Shown here: positions 47,214 through 56,112 of the stretch, one piece after another
Numbering within the stretch: position 1 is the first letter of the stretch
How the letters are laid out: each line of letters begins with the position of its first letter
Assembly (NCBI GenBank): GCA_944323985.1
Contig: CALUUP010000010.1
Coordinates: forward strand, 1 to 58,551
Source: Candidatus Gastranaerophilales bacterium
Lineage (GTDB): Bacteria > Cyanobacteriota > Vampirovibrionia > Gastranaerophilales > Gastranaerophilaceae
Length of the DNA: 58,551 bases
Direction: 5' to 3'
Position numbers and translations under genes: made by a program
Notes under the pieces: generated by a model
Told to the model about the DNA's origin: nothing
Database searches by the model: none
Seen by the model: only the letters and a program-made list of their open reading frames with translations

Positions 47214-47738
47214 CTATACATAACCTATATATGGTAAATTTCTGTAATATCCTTCATAATCTAAACCGTATCCTACTAAAAACTTATCGTCAACTTCGAA
47301 AGCATAATAATCCGGATCGATGTTAACTTCTCGTTTTATTTTTTTATCTAAAAGTGAACAAAATTTCAAGGTTTTTGTTTTAAAATTATGTTTTAAAAAA
47401 TCAACTAAAAATTTTGCAGTATGTCCTGTATCTATTATATCTTCTATAATAAGGACATTTTTGTTATTTAAGTCTGGTAAAGAAATATCTACTGCATTTA
47501 CTTTTCCACTTGAGTTAAATCCTGTACCGTAACTTGATAGTCTAATAAATTCCATTTTTATTGGCATAGTTAAATGTTTTGATAAATCTACCATAAACAT
47601 AATAGATCCTTTTAGTACACATATAAGATATAATTCTTCATTTTTGTATTCTGAATTAATTTTATTACTTAGAGTTTTAATCGCATTTTGAATTTTTTCT
47701 TTTTCAAATAATATTTTTATGTCTTTTTCAGTAATCAT
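47214..47738 (-). CDS. hpt: Hypoxanthine-guanine phosphoribosyltransferase
   Basis: Purine salvage: attaches PRPP ribose-phosphate to hypoxanthine or guanine. 174 residues. The PRPP-binding loop VLIIEDIIDTGHTAKFL (about 95-111) and the base-binding end DDKFLVGYGLDYEGYYRNLPYIG are typical. Follows tilS by 11 nt, a common arrangement. Confidence 0.95.
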   Translation of the reverse strand: MITEKDIKILFEKEKIQNAIKTLSNKINSEYKNEELYLICVLKGSIMFMVDLSKHLTMPIKMEFIRLSSYGTGFNSSGKVNAVDISLPDLNNKNVLIIEDIIDTGHTAKFLVDFLKHNFKTKTLKFCSLLDKKIKREVNIDPDYYAFEVDDKFLVGYGLDYEGYYRNLPYIGYV

Positions 47739-47749
47739 AAATAGTACCT

Positions 47750-49111
47750 TTAAATAATTTCTAGAACATGTGTAGGTTTTGTTTTTACTTTTATTTTGTT
47801 ACTTAGTCCTACTCCAATAACCCATAAAATTTCATTTTCATTATTACATAATAGAAATAATTCATCTCTATTGTGTCTTGAAATCCCTTTGGCATTAAGA
47901 TATTTTTTTAATTTCATACTGCCTGTCATTCCAAAAGGTGTAATAGTATCTCCATCTTGACGATGTCTTATTGTTAGAGGAAAAGTTACGTGACTAAAAT
48001 CAACATATGCAAAATTGGAGGTTGCTTCCGGAAATATAAAGATATCATTATCAATATAAGGTTTTATTGTTAAAATTTTATTTCCAAAATGAAATTCACC
48101 TTCTTTTTGTGAAATTATAATATTTTCTTTTATAGTTTCTTTATTTATTGTAATTTTAGGAGGAATTGTTTCTATGAATTTATCATCTGCATATAACCAA
48201 AGGGCAGTTGCTAATGATAGAGTACTTCCATTGCGTTGAGTTATATTGTTTTCTATAAATTCATAGATTTCATTAATTTTTTTGTAATCATAATCTAAAT
48301 CAAGTTTTTGGATATATTCGTGTAATAATCTTTTTTTTATTGGTATTGATAATTTTTTATATTCATTTGAAATAATTTTATCATTTTGGTATATGTTCGG
48401 ACGAATAGTTTGTAGGTATTCTTCTATAATTTCATTGTCATTGCTTGCATTATATGAAAGGATATTAAGAGCTTCTTTTACATTTTCATTTATTTTTTCT
48501 ATACTCGGAATAACATTTAGGCGTAAATAATTCCTTCTATAATCTGTGTTGGAGTTTGAAGAATCATTGTTGGGGGTTAAATTATTAGTTTCACAATAAT
48601 TAACAATTTCTGCTCGGGTAGTTTTTAATAGAGGTCTATAATAACAATCTCTATGTTCTGCGATACCTTTTAAACCTACAATACCAGTTCCTTTTATAAT
48701 TCTGTATAAAACAGTTTCTGCATTATCATCTTTATTATGAGCGGTAAAAACTGCATCAGCATCAAATGCATCGAGAGTGTCTTCAAAAAAGTTGTATCTT
48801 GCTATTCTTGCATCATTTTCCGTTTTTTTTATATTTTTAGGAGCTTCCTTGCAAAAAAACTCTATGCCTTTACTTGTTGCAAAAATTTTACAAATTTCTT
48901 GTTCTCTGAGAGATTCTTCTCCACGCCAATTATGATTGAAGTGTGCTGCAATTATTGTCATATCGTATAAATTTTCTTTTTCACGTATTTTGGATAAAAT
49001 ATCTAAAAGGCACATAGAGTCATAGCCGCCAGAAAATCCTACTATAATAGTTTTATCTTCTAATTTATATTTTTTTAAAAATTCAACAACTTGTTTATAA
49101 ATATTATTCAT
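47750..49111 (-). CDS. tilS: tRNA(Ile)-lysidine synthase
   Basis: Converts C34 to lysidine in tRNA-Ile (CAU) so it reads AUA. 453 residues. The PP-loop SGGYDS is at about residues 27-32, with HFNHNWRGEES and the TilS C-terminal domain (MKLKKYLNAKGISRHNRDELFLL, about 396-418). The high ATA codon use in this genome makes the enzyme essential. Precedes hpt. Confidence 0.94.
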   Translation of the reverse strand: MNNIYKQVVEFLKKYKLEDKTIIVGFSGGYDSMCLLDILSKIREKENLYDMTIIAAHFNHNWRGEESLREQEICKIFATSKGIEFFCKEAPKNIKKTENDARIARYNFFEDTLDAFDADAVFTAHNKDDNAETVLYRIIKGTGIVGLKGIAEHRDCYYRPLLKTTRAEIVNYCETNNLTPNNDSSNSNTDYRRNYLRLNVIPSIEKINENVKEALNILSYNASNDNEIIEEYLQTIRPNIYQNDKIISNEYKKLSIPIKKRLLHEYIQKLDLDYDYKKINEIYEFIENNITQRNGSTLSLATALWLYADDKFIETIPPKITINKETIKENIIISQKEGEFHFGNKILTIKPYIDNDIFIFPEATSNFAYVDFSHVTFPLTIRHRQDGDTITPFGMTGSMKLKKYLNAKGISRHNRDELFLLCNNENEILWVIGVGLSNKIKVKTKPTHVLEII

Positions 49112-49126
49112 GTCTAACTCTAAGTT

Positions 49127-50470
49127 TTATTGATTTTGTAGTCCTTGAATTCCATGTTTAATTTCTACAGCATCTACTCCTAATTGATCTAAAGCTTTCA
49201 TTGCTAAAGAGTTTGGTTCATTGATTATTGCTAAAAGTAAATCTACTGCTTCAATTTTTTGTTTATTTGATTTTTTAGCTAATAACCAAGCTTTTTCTAA
49301 AATCTTTTTTGCTCTTGCTGTAAAAATTATTTCTTTATCGAAATATTCATTTCCATATCCTACAAGATTTTCTACTACTAATCTTGCATCTTTCATTGTA
49401 ATTTCAAGATTGTTTAAAACTTGATAAGCAATACTTGTTCCTTCTGCGATTATGCCTAAAAGAAACATTTCTGTTCCAACAATATTTCTGCCAATTCTTC
49501 TCGCCTCTTCTTTGGCTAGGCGCATTATAGTTAATGTCTCAGGCATTTGTTTTTCTATAGGTTTAAAAATGTCTTCTGCAAGTTCTTCTTTGTTTATATT
49601 TAATTCATTTATAATATTGTAAGCAATTCCTTTTTTAGATTGTAAGATACTCAAAACTACGTGTTCCGGCATAATTACAGAAGAACCGAATTCTTTTGCT
49701 GTTTGTAATGCGGAATTCATTACTAAAAAAGCATTTGGTGTAAATATTATTTTTTTATCTTCATATTCAGCTTGTCTGGATTTTTGTTCAGAAAGTTTTT
49801 CTTCAAAATTTGATGCATTAAGTCCGTGATTGTTAATTATTTTTACTAAATCGGAATTTGTATTTTCTAATATAGAAGCCATTATCTGCTCAGTTCCTAA
49901 AATTTCATAACCTGCTGTCGAAAGTTTAGATACTGCACTTTCTAATACGCCGGATAAAGCTTCTCCTTCATATAAAGATTCAAAACTATTTTTATTTAAA
50001 TCTTCTTCTTCTATTTCAGGGTGTTCTAATCTTTTTATTTTACGTTGAACGAGTTTTGTTAAAATATCCCTTGCATTATAAAAATCAAAATTAAATGAGG
50101 ATAGGATGGTTTGAATGTTTGAATTTTTATCTGTTATTATTGATAAGAATAAATGCTCAAATAGAATATTATTATTTCCGGATTTATTTGCTAAATCCAG
50201 AGTATGTTTCAGAATTTCTTTTACTAAATAACTAAATGGAATATTTTCAATTGTTTTATTAGTTTTTATTATGTATTTATTTACTTCTGAATACATTTTA
50301 TCAAAAGTTATTCCATACATTCTTAATAATTTTAAAGAAACTCCTTTTGCTTCATGGGTTAATGCTAAAAGTAAATGTTCAGGGGTTACTTCTGAACACT
50401 TCATTTCTTTTGCTAATCTTTGAGATTCGCATACAACATTTACTGCTCGTTCTGTAAATCTTTCAAACAA
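49127..50470 (-). CDS. Stand-alone tandem Clp-N domain protein, no AAA+ ATPase
   Basis: 447 residues made only of Clp N-terminal repeat units: six helical repeats (about 1-67, 78-141, 170-230, 240-305, 308-370, 380-445), i.e. three Clp-N domains. Signatures recur as TPEHLLLAL, FEHLFLSII, GTEQIMASI, MPEHVVLSI, GTEMFLLGI and AVDLLLAII. No Walker motif or ClpP loop exists. In ClpC-type proteins these domains receive substrates or adaptors; here it may act as an adaptor or binding sink. TTG start (50470) with GAGGA ahead. Adjacent to DUF1292/ruvX. Confidence 0.85.
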   Translation of the reverse strand: MFERFTERAVNVVCESQRLAKEMKCSEVTPEHLLLALTHEAKGVSLKLLRMYGITFDKMYSEVNKYIIKTNKTIENIPFSYLVKEILKHTLDLANKSGNNNILFEHLFLSIITDKNSNIQTILSSFNFDFYNARDILTKLVQRKIKRLEHPEIEEEDLNKNSFESLYEGEALSGVLESAVSKLSTAGYEILGTEQIMASILENTNSDLVKIINNHGLNASNFEEKLSEQKSRQAEYEDKKIIFTPNAFLVMNSALQTAKEFGSSVIMPEHVVLSILQSKKGIAYNIINELNINKEELAEDIFKPIEKQMPETLTIMRLAKEEARRIGRNIVGTEMFLLGIIAEGTSIAYQVLNNLEITMKDARLVVENLVGYGNEYFDKEIIFTARAKKILEKAWLLAKKSNKQKIEAVDLLLAIINEPNSLAMKALDQLGVDAVEIKHGIQGLQNQ

Positions 50471-50472
50471 AT

Positions 50473-50748
50473 TTATTCATCCTCTTCTTCATCTAATGAT
50501 TCAATATATTCACAAACTTTTTGAAATTCTGTTTCATTTTCGATATTTTTGAAATATCCGTCTTCTCCTTCTTCCACATATTCCATAACAATTACTTCAT
50601 TTTCTTCATTATTATCAGTTTCTTCTAATGGAAGTAATAGTGCATAGGTTTTTTCTTCAAAATCTACGATGTCATAAATTTCGCATTTTAAAATACTACC
50701 GTCATCACCTAAAATTTCTACATAATTTTGTTCTAATTCTTCACTCAT
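50473..50748 (-). CDS. DUF1292 family acidic protein
   Basis: 91 residues, strongly acidic, with the DUF1292 pattern VEILGDDGS...CEIYDIVDFEEKTYALLLPLEE. The function is unknown, but the pairing with ruvX (YqgF) directly upstream is a well-known conserved arrangement in Firmicutes. Starts 3 nt after ruvX and 2 nt before the Clp-N gene. Confidence 0.9.
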   Translation of the reverse strand: MSEELEQNYVEILGDDGSILKCEIYDIVDFEEKTYALLLPLEETDNNEENEVIVMEYVEEGEDGYFKNIENETEFQKVCEYIESLDEEEDE

Positions 50749-50751
50749 TTT

Positions 50752-51150
50752 CTATTTCCCTAAATATTGTTCTAGTATTATACAAGCACTTTCTATATCT
50801 ACAAGACCTTTATTTTTTCTAAAATCTATTTTTCTTGACTTTAACCTGTTTTCAGCTTCTTCAGATGTTAGTCGCTCGTCTTCTAATATTATATCAAAAC
50901 CAAGTAATTTTTGTGAAAAATTAATGCAATCTTCTCCTTGACTTCCCAATGAGTCATCCATATTGTATGGAACTCCAACCACAATTTTTTCTACACGGTT
51001 TTCTTTTGCAATTTTATAAATTTCTTCTAAAGCTTTTTCTTCAGGGTTTCTAAGGATATAAGAATGTGGAATTGCGATTACTTGAAGGTAATCACTTAAA
51101 GCAATTCCTATTCTTTTTGTGCCAACATCAAGTGCCATAATTTTATGCAT
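50752..51150 (-). CDS. ruvX: YqgF/RuvX-family putative RNase H-fold nuclease
   Basis: 132 residues. ALDVGTKRIGIALSD (first catalytic Asp), VVGVPYNMDDSLGSQ and DERLTSEEAE are typical. The family is implicated in 16S rRNA maturation and sometimes listed as a Holliday resolvase. Its start overlaps the helical-repeat gene by 8 nt. Confidence 0.93.
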   Translation of the reverse strand: MHKIMALDVGTKRIGIALSDYLQVIAIPHSYILRNPEEKALEEIYKIAKENRVEKIVVGVPYNMDDSLGSQGEDCINFSQKLLGFDIILEDERLTSEEAENRLKSRKIDFRKNKGLVDIESACIILEQYLGK

Positions 51151-52738
51151 TGTCTACCCACCGAGCTTCTATTCCTGAGATTATCATGTCTAATTGTAAT
51201 AATTTGAAATCATCGTTTTGAGGATGCATTTTTTTTTCAAAAATATTTGATGCTTTTCTTTGATTTTTTAGGATATATCTTTTACCAACATAGTATTCAT
51301 AGATACTTTTTCTTATTATATTTGTTAGGAAATTGTAATTAGAACCTAATGAATAAAGTATTTGTGCAAGTTCTTTATCTCCTTTTAAAAATCTTAAGTA
51401 TGCAGCAATATTGAATGTTACTATTTTATATGTTAATTCTTTTGCAGTGTAGATATTATCAAAATTGTCTGCAATAAATTTGTCTAAATCTATCTCGAAA
51501 TTATTAGATTTATATTCTTTAGAAAGTTTGTTTATAAAGGTATTAAACTCTTCAGAAGTGATTTCATCAAAAAACCAATTTTGAACATAGTTGTTTAAAC
51601 ATAATTTATCGATATCTTTTTGATTTAGCTCTTTTTTTTCAATGTTAATTTCTGGTTTTTCTTCTGCTATATCAAGTAAAATGCTTTGCCAGCAGACGTA
51701 TTCATATGGTATTGGTTCTTTATTAATATGAGAATTTTCTTCTGCTTGAGTTAATAAATATTTTGCAATTTCAGGTTTTATTTCATATTTTTCGTTGTAA
51801 TTGTAAAATTTATCAACAATTTTAATAAAATCTCTTTCATTCATAGAGTTGAATCCAAATGCATCTAATATTCCATATCTAGGATTTATTACGATTGCTA
51901 AAAATTGAAGACTTTTATTTTCTCTAATTCGTGAAAATATAATTGCCAAATTTCCGTGTCCATCAGGAAAAGAGATAAATGTTTTGTACGGTTTTGATTC
52001 TTTTAATATGTTTTTATAAAATTCATCTGTTTTATCAACTCTTATGCCTGCCATTTTAAGCTCTGATAGCGCTTTATTTATACGTATTTGCATAGTTTCA
52101 TCAGCATACGTTTTGGCATTATCTAGTGCATGATAAGCAAGTTGAGATTTTGATCTTCCTAAAATCTCTAGTGCTATATTGCCTACTTCTGAGTCAATGT
52201 AGTATAGAAATACTGGAATCAAAATATTTGCTAAAGCATCATGAGAATAGTCTTCTTCTAATGATTTTATTAGAACTATTTTATCATTGTCATTAATAGC
52301 ACTTAAAAAATCCATGAAATCTATTTGAGCTTCAGGATTCATTATCGCTGTATCCAATAACTCTTTAGTTTCTTTATTTATTAATTCATTAAATTGTTCA
52401 AAATATCCACTTATTACTTCATAATCAATTTGATTACCTAAGTCTTTTAGCATATTAAAAGCAATCATTTTTATATGATCGTTATATTCTGAAGCTTTGA
52501 TAATATTCCAAAGTTCATTGTTGAGAGTTTCTTTATCGATTAATTCGGTTAAAAGCCAGCATATTAACAGGGATTTTTGTTCATTTGCATTAACAAGTTC
52601 TTTTACCAAAATATCTAAAACTGTTTTTTTATCCGTAATAGATTTTAAATCGGTAATTAAAGTGGAATCTGGTTTAACTGCTGAAGAAAGAGCTGTTAAA
52701 GTTGCTAAAATCTCTGCTTTTATTTGAATTTTATTCAT
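51143..52738 (-). CDS. Helical-repeat (HEAT-like) protein of unknown function
   Basis: 531 residues, soluble, alpha-helical. The first 240 residues show HEAT/ARM-like paired helices with LxxLxxA-type spacing (e.g. LVNANEQKSLLICWLLTELI, NIALEILGRSKSQLAYHAL). The second half has no motif I know. Co-transcribed with ruvX (8-nt overlap), so a role in replication, repair or RNA maturation could be guessed, but nothing in the sequence shows it. Confidence 0.65.
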   Translation of the reverse strand: MNKIQIKAEILATLTALSSAVKPDSTLITDLKSITDKKTVLDILVKELVNANEQKSLLICWLLTELIDKETLNNELWNIIKASEYNDHIKMIAFNMLKDLGNQIDYEVISGYFEQFNELINKETKELLDTAIMNPEAQIDFMDFLSAINDNDKIVLIKSLEEDYSHDALANILIPVFLYYIDSEVGNIALEILGRSKSQLAYHALDNAKTYADETMQIRINKALSELKMAGIRVDKTDEFYKNILKESKPYKTFISFPDGHGNLAIIFSRIRENKSLQFLAIVINPRYGILDAFGFNSMNERDFIKIVDKFYNYNEKYEIKPEIAKYLLTQAEENSHINKEPIPYEYVCWQSILLDIAEEKPEINIEKKELNQKDIDKLCLNNYVQNWFFDEITSEEFNTFINKLSKEYKSNNFEIDLDKFIADNFDNIYTAKELTYKIVTFNIAAYLRFLKGDKELAQILYSLGSNYNFLTNIIRKSIYEYYVGKRYILKNQRKASNIFEKKMHPQNDDFKLLQLDMIISGIEARWVDNA

Positions 52739-52815
52739 AAATATCCTCGATTTTTACTCTTCTTATTGTTTGATTTTATATTAAAATTTCATGTTCCGCA
52801 ATAGACTAAAACCTT

Positions 52816-53655
52816 TTAAAGCGCTTCAAGGGCTGCGATTTTCATAAGATTTACATCGGGAGTTTTGTTTGTCCAAATTTCAATAGCTCTTTGAGCTTGA
52901 AAAATTAGCATATCTAAGCCAGTGATGGTTTTTAAACCTCTTTTTTCAGCTTCTTTTATTAAAACAGTTTTAACGGGGTTATAAACTATGTCGTAGATTA
53001 TAGTTTCATCTGTTAATTTGTCTAAATCGCTTGGCTCTAAAGGCATTTGGTCAGCCATAAATCCTTTCATTCCAATTGGAGTGGAATTTACTATTATAGA
53101 AGTTTGTTTTAAGTCCCTGATATTTTGAATTTGGTATACATTAAAAATAATTTCTGGAAATTTTGCTCTAACGTAATCTAAAGTTTGTTTAGAGTTAATA
53201 ATATTTCTGGAATAGAAATCAATTTCTTTTATTCCAAGTTCTGCTAATCCAACAACAGCAGCTCTTGCAGCGCCACCTGTGCCTAAAATACTCGCGTTTT
53301 TATTTTTTAAGTTGATTTCAGTCGGTATGGCTGTTTTAAATCCATAGATGTCAGTATTATATCCATAAAAGGTTTTATCTTCATTTACTTTTACTGTATT
53401 TACACATCCAGCAATATTTGCATAGTCATCTATATCATCTAAAAATAATGACATAGGAACTTTTAGTGGAATCGTAACGTTAAAACCTGTATAATTATTA
53501 GCTTTAATGTATTTGATTCTGTTTATAAGTTCTTCAGGAGGAGTTTCCATTACGTCGTAACTTCCTTCTAAACCAATACTTTTTAATCCGGCTTTTTGTA
53601 TTACTGCAGAAATAGAATGTCCCAGAGGATATCCTATAATACCAAGTTTTAACAT
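52816..53655 (-). CDS. aroE: Shikimate dehydrogenase
   Basis: Reduces 3-dehydroshikimate with NADPH in aromatic synthesis. 279 residues. Substrate site GYPLGHSIS and NVTIPLKVPM (catalytic Lys), cofactor motif LGTGGAARAAV (about 125-135), and the closing GLDMLIFQAQRAIEIW. AGAGGTGAGGAATG gives a strong start. Confidence 0.95.
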   Translation of the reverse strand: MLKLGIIGYPLGHSISAVIQKAGLKSIGLEGSYDVMETPPEELINRIKYIKANNYTGFNVTIPLKVPMSLFLDDIDDYANIAGCVNTVKVNEDKTFYGYNTDIYGFKTAIPTEINLKNKNASILGTGGAARAAVVGLAELGIKEIDFYSRNIINSKQTLDYVRAKFPEIIFNVYQIQNIRDLKQTSIIVNSTPIGMKGFMADQMPLEPSDLDKLTDETIIYDIVYNPVKTVLIKEAEKRGLKTITGLDMLIFQAQRAIEIWTNKTPDVNLMKIAALEAL

Positions 53656-53698
53656 TCCTCACCTCTCTTAATTATGTGAATTTATTATATCATAAATT

Positions 53699-56065
53699 TT
53701 AGTTTATATCTATAACACTAATTCCATCGCCACCTTCTGAGTCTTCTCCGGGACGATATTTTGCTACGTATGGTGATGTAGAAAGAAAATCTCTAACAGC
53801 TGCTTTTAAAGCTCCAGTACCGTGCCCGTGTATAATGTATACTGGGGACAGATTAGCTAAACTTGCTTTGTCTAAATATATCTCTAATTCATCAAGAGCT
53901 TCTTCAACCCTAGTTCCCCTTAAATCAAGTTTGTTTGATATGTTATGTTTTTTTATACTAAAAGAGGTATCTTTTTTTAATGCTGTTAAAGGTAGGTTTG
54001 TTTTCTTTGCTAATTGAGGATTGTATACTGCAAGTTTGTCTTTTTTTATTTTAGTTTTTATTAATCCCATTTGAATATAGAGTGTATTATTTTTATCTGG
54101 TAGAGATAAGATTGTGACTTGTTGGTTTAAATCTTTTAACATTACTTTGTCATTAATTTGAATTTCCGACCAATTGATTTCGGTATACTGTTCTGCATCT
54201 TCGACTTCGTGTATGTTAGCTCTAAAATCTTGTTCAAGTTGTGCAAGTCTTTGGTAAGAGCGTCGTGCAATTTTTTCGGATTTCTCTTTGCGTAATTCTG
54301 TTAAGATTTCTTTTATTTCGTCTTTAGCTTCCTCTAGTTGTCCTTCAAATTTATCTTTTATTATTTTTAATGATTTTTTCTTTTCTTTTTTATGTTGAGA
54401 AAGTTCTTGTTCGTATTTTTTCTTAAGTTCATCCGCTTCAGCTGAAAGTGTTTCAGCTTCTTTTAGGTTTGAATCTAAACGCTGTTGAGTGTCTTGCAGC
54501 CTTTCAACAACGATACTCGAAGTATCTCTTTGCGTTATCATAAGCTCTTTTGCTTGCCAAACAAGATTTTCTGCTAATCCGAGATTAGATGCTATAGAAA
54601 TTGCATTGCTTAATCCTGGTATTCCGATTATAAGTTTATATGTTGGAGATAATGATTCGGTATCAAATTCAACACAGGCATTTTTGAAATACGGATCAGT
54701 GTACTCAAGTGTTTTTAATTCTCCATAGTGAGTTGTTATAATAGAGAATGATTGTTTTTTGGCAAATTCTTTAAGAATTATTTCTGCTAATACAGCACCT
54801 TCCTGCGGGTCTGTTCCGGCACACATTTCGTCTATAAGTATGAATGTTTCAGAATTTGCATTTTCTAAAATATCAATAATGTTTTTCATATGGGATGAAA
54901 ATGTTGATAGATTTTGTAAAATGCTTTGTTCATCTCCAATATCTGCAAGTACTTTTTCGAATGGATATATATGAGCTTCTGCACAAGGTAGAAATAAACC
55001 TGATTTTGCCATTATAATGAATAACCCGACAGTTTTAAGTGTTACAGTTTTTCCACCGGTGTTAGAACCTGTAATGATAATTGATTTATAGCCTTCTCCA
55101 ATTTCAAAGTCGTTTTCAACAATTTTTTCGACTCTTCCTATTAAAAGAGGGTGACGCATTAAATCTATTTTTATAATTTTCTTGGTAGATAAGTTCGGAG
55201 CTATTGCTTGAATTTTTACTGCATATCTTGCTTTTGCAAAATGAAAGTCTATTTGTGCAAGTGTTTCCTCTGTTTTTAATAATGATTCGAATTCTGTTCG
55301 GACTTCGTTACTTAATGCTGTTAAAATTCGTATAATTTCTGCGTAAATTTTGGATTTAATTTCTCTAATTTTATTGTTTATTGGAACTATTTGAGATGGT
55401 TCTATGTAGAAAGTTTTGTTTGTAGCAGAAACATCATGTACAATTCCTCCGATTTTACTTTTTGAAGATGCTTTAACCTGAAAAACTATTCTGTCATCTC
55501 GAAGAGTGTATATGTTTTCTTGTAGGTGTTTTTGAAATTCATTTGAATTCATTAATTCTTGGACTTTTTTCTTTAAATTAATTTCAGTATCTTTTAAAGA
55601 TGAATAAAGCCCACTTAGTTCTTTGTTAGCATTTTGTTTAACTGTCATGTTGTCATCAAACGTATCAAGAATTTTATCTTCAAGAGCTTTGTTTGAATAT
55701 AGTTCATTAGTTAAGGTTTGCATTTTTGCATCAAAAGGAAGATTTTCTTTTAGGAAATTTCTAACAATTCTTGATGTTCTCATTGTTTTAGCAATTTCAA
55801 CAAGTTCTTCTTCTATAAAATATTCGTTTTTTTCTTTTAGTTTTTTAAAGTTTTCAATTTTATCAATTGGAATATCTCTTGCTAAATCTAAAACATCTTT
55901 AGCTTCGCTTGTTAAAGTAATTTGGTGTTGTATATCTTCAATTTTTACATATGGTGTTAATTCAAGACAAAGTTTTTTTGACTGTTCTGTTTTTGCAAAT
56001 TTTGCAAGCTCAGTCAAAATTTTGTCGTATTCAAGAGATTTTTGTGATTTTTGGAGAATACTCAT
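53699..56065 (-). CDS. mutS2: MutS2 endonuclease/ATPase
   Basis: 788 residues. MutS-like core with Walker A GSNTGGKTV, Walker B ILIDEMCAGTDP and the LSTFSSHM signature; a coiled coil near 510-600; and a C-terminal Smr nuclease domain (LDLRGTRVEEALDEL, HGHGTGALK, 700-788). No N-terminal mismatch-binding domain, as expected for MutS2 rather than MutS. Known roles: recombination control and ribosome rescue. I start at the ATG at 56065; the frame continues 13 codons up but through the promoter. Confidence 0.93.
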   Translation of the reverse strand: MSILQKSQKSLEYDKILTELAKFAKTEQSKKLCLELTPYVKIEDIQHQITLTSEAKDVLDLARDIPIDKIENFKKLKEKNEYFIEEELVEIAKTMRTSRIVRNFLKENLPFDAKMQTLTNELYSNKALEDKILDTFDDNMTVKQNANKELSGLYSSLKDTEINLKKKVQELMNSNEFQKHLQENIYTLRDDRIVFQVKASSKSKIGGIVHDVSATNKTFYIEPSQIVPINNKIREIKSKIYAEIIRILTALSNEVRTEFESLLKTEETLAQIDFHFAKARYAVKIQAIAPNLSTKKIIKIDLMRHPLLIGRVEKIVENDFEIGEGYKSIIITGSNTGGKTVTLKTVGLFIIMAKSGLFLPCAEAHIYPFEKVLADIGDEQSILQNLSTFSSHMKNIIDILENANSETFILIDEMCAGTDPQEGAVLAEIILKEFAKKQSFSIITTHYGELKTLEYTDPYFKNACVEFDTESLSPTYKLIIGIPGLSNAISIASNLGLAENLVWQAKELMITQRDTSSIVVERLQDTQQRLDSNLKEAETLSAEADELKKKYEQELSQHKKEKKKSLKIIKDKFEGQLEEAKDEIKEILTELRKEKSEKIARRSYQRLAQLEQDFRANIHEVEDAEQYTEINWSEIQINDKVMLKDLNQQVTILSLPDKNNTLYIQMGLIKTKIKKDKLAVYNPQLAKKTNLPLTALKKDTSFSIKKHNISNKLDLRGTRVEEALDELEIYLDKASLANLSPVYIIHGHGTGALKAAVRDFLSTSPYVAKYRPGEDSEGGDGISVIDIN

Positions 56066-56075
56066 ATCTAGTGTT

Positions 56076-56104
56076 ATTATAAAAAGAACAAAAACACAGT
56101 GCAA
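56076..56104 (-). promoter_or_regulatory. mutS2 promoter with near-leaderless start
   Basis: The minus strand reads TTGCAC (56104-56099), 17-nt spacer, TATAAT (56081-56076), then 10 nt and the ATG of mutS2 (56065). The predicted leader is only about 4 nt and no ribosome site is visible. Confidence 0.6.
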
Positions 56105-56112
56105 GTTTATAA

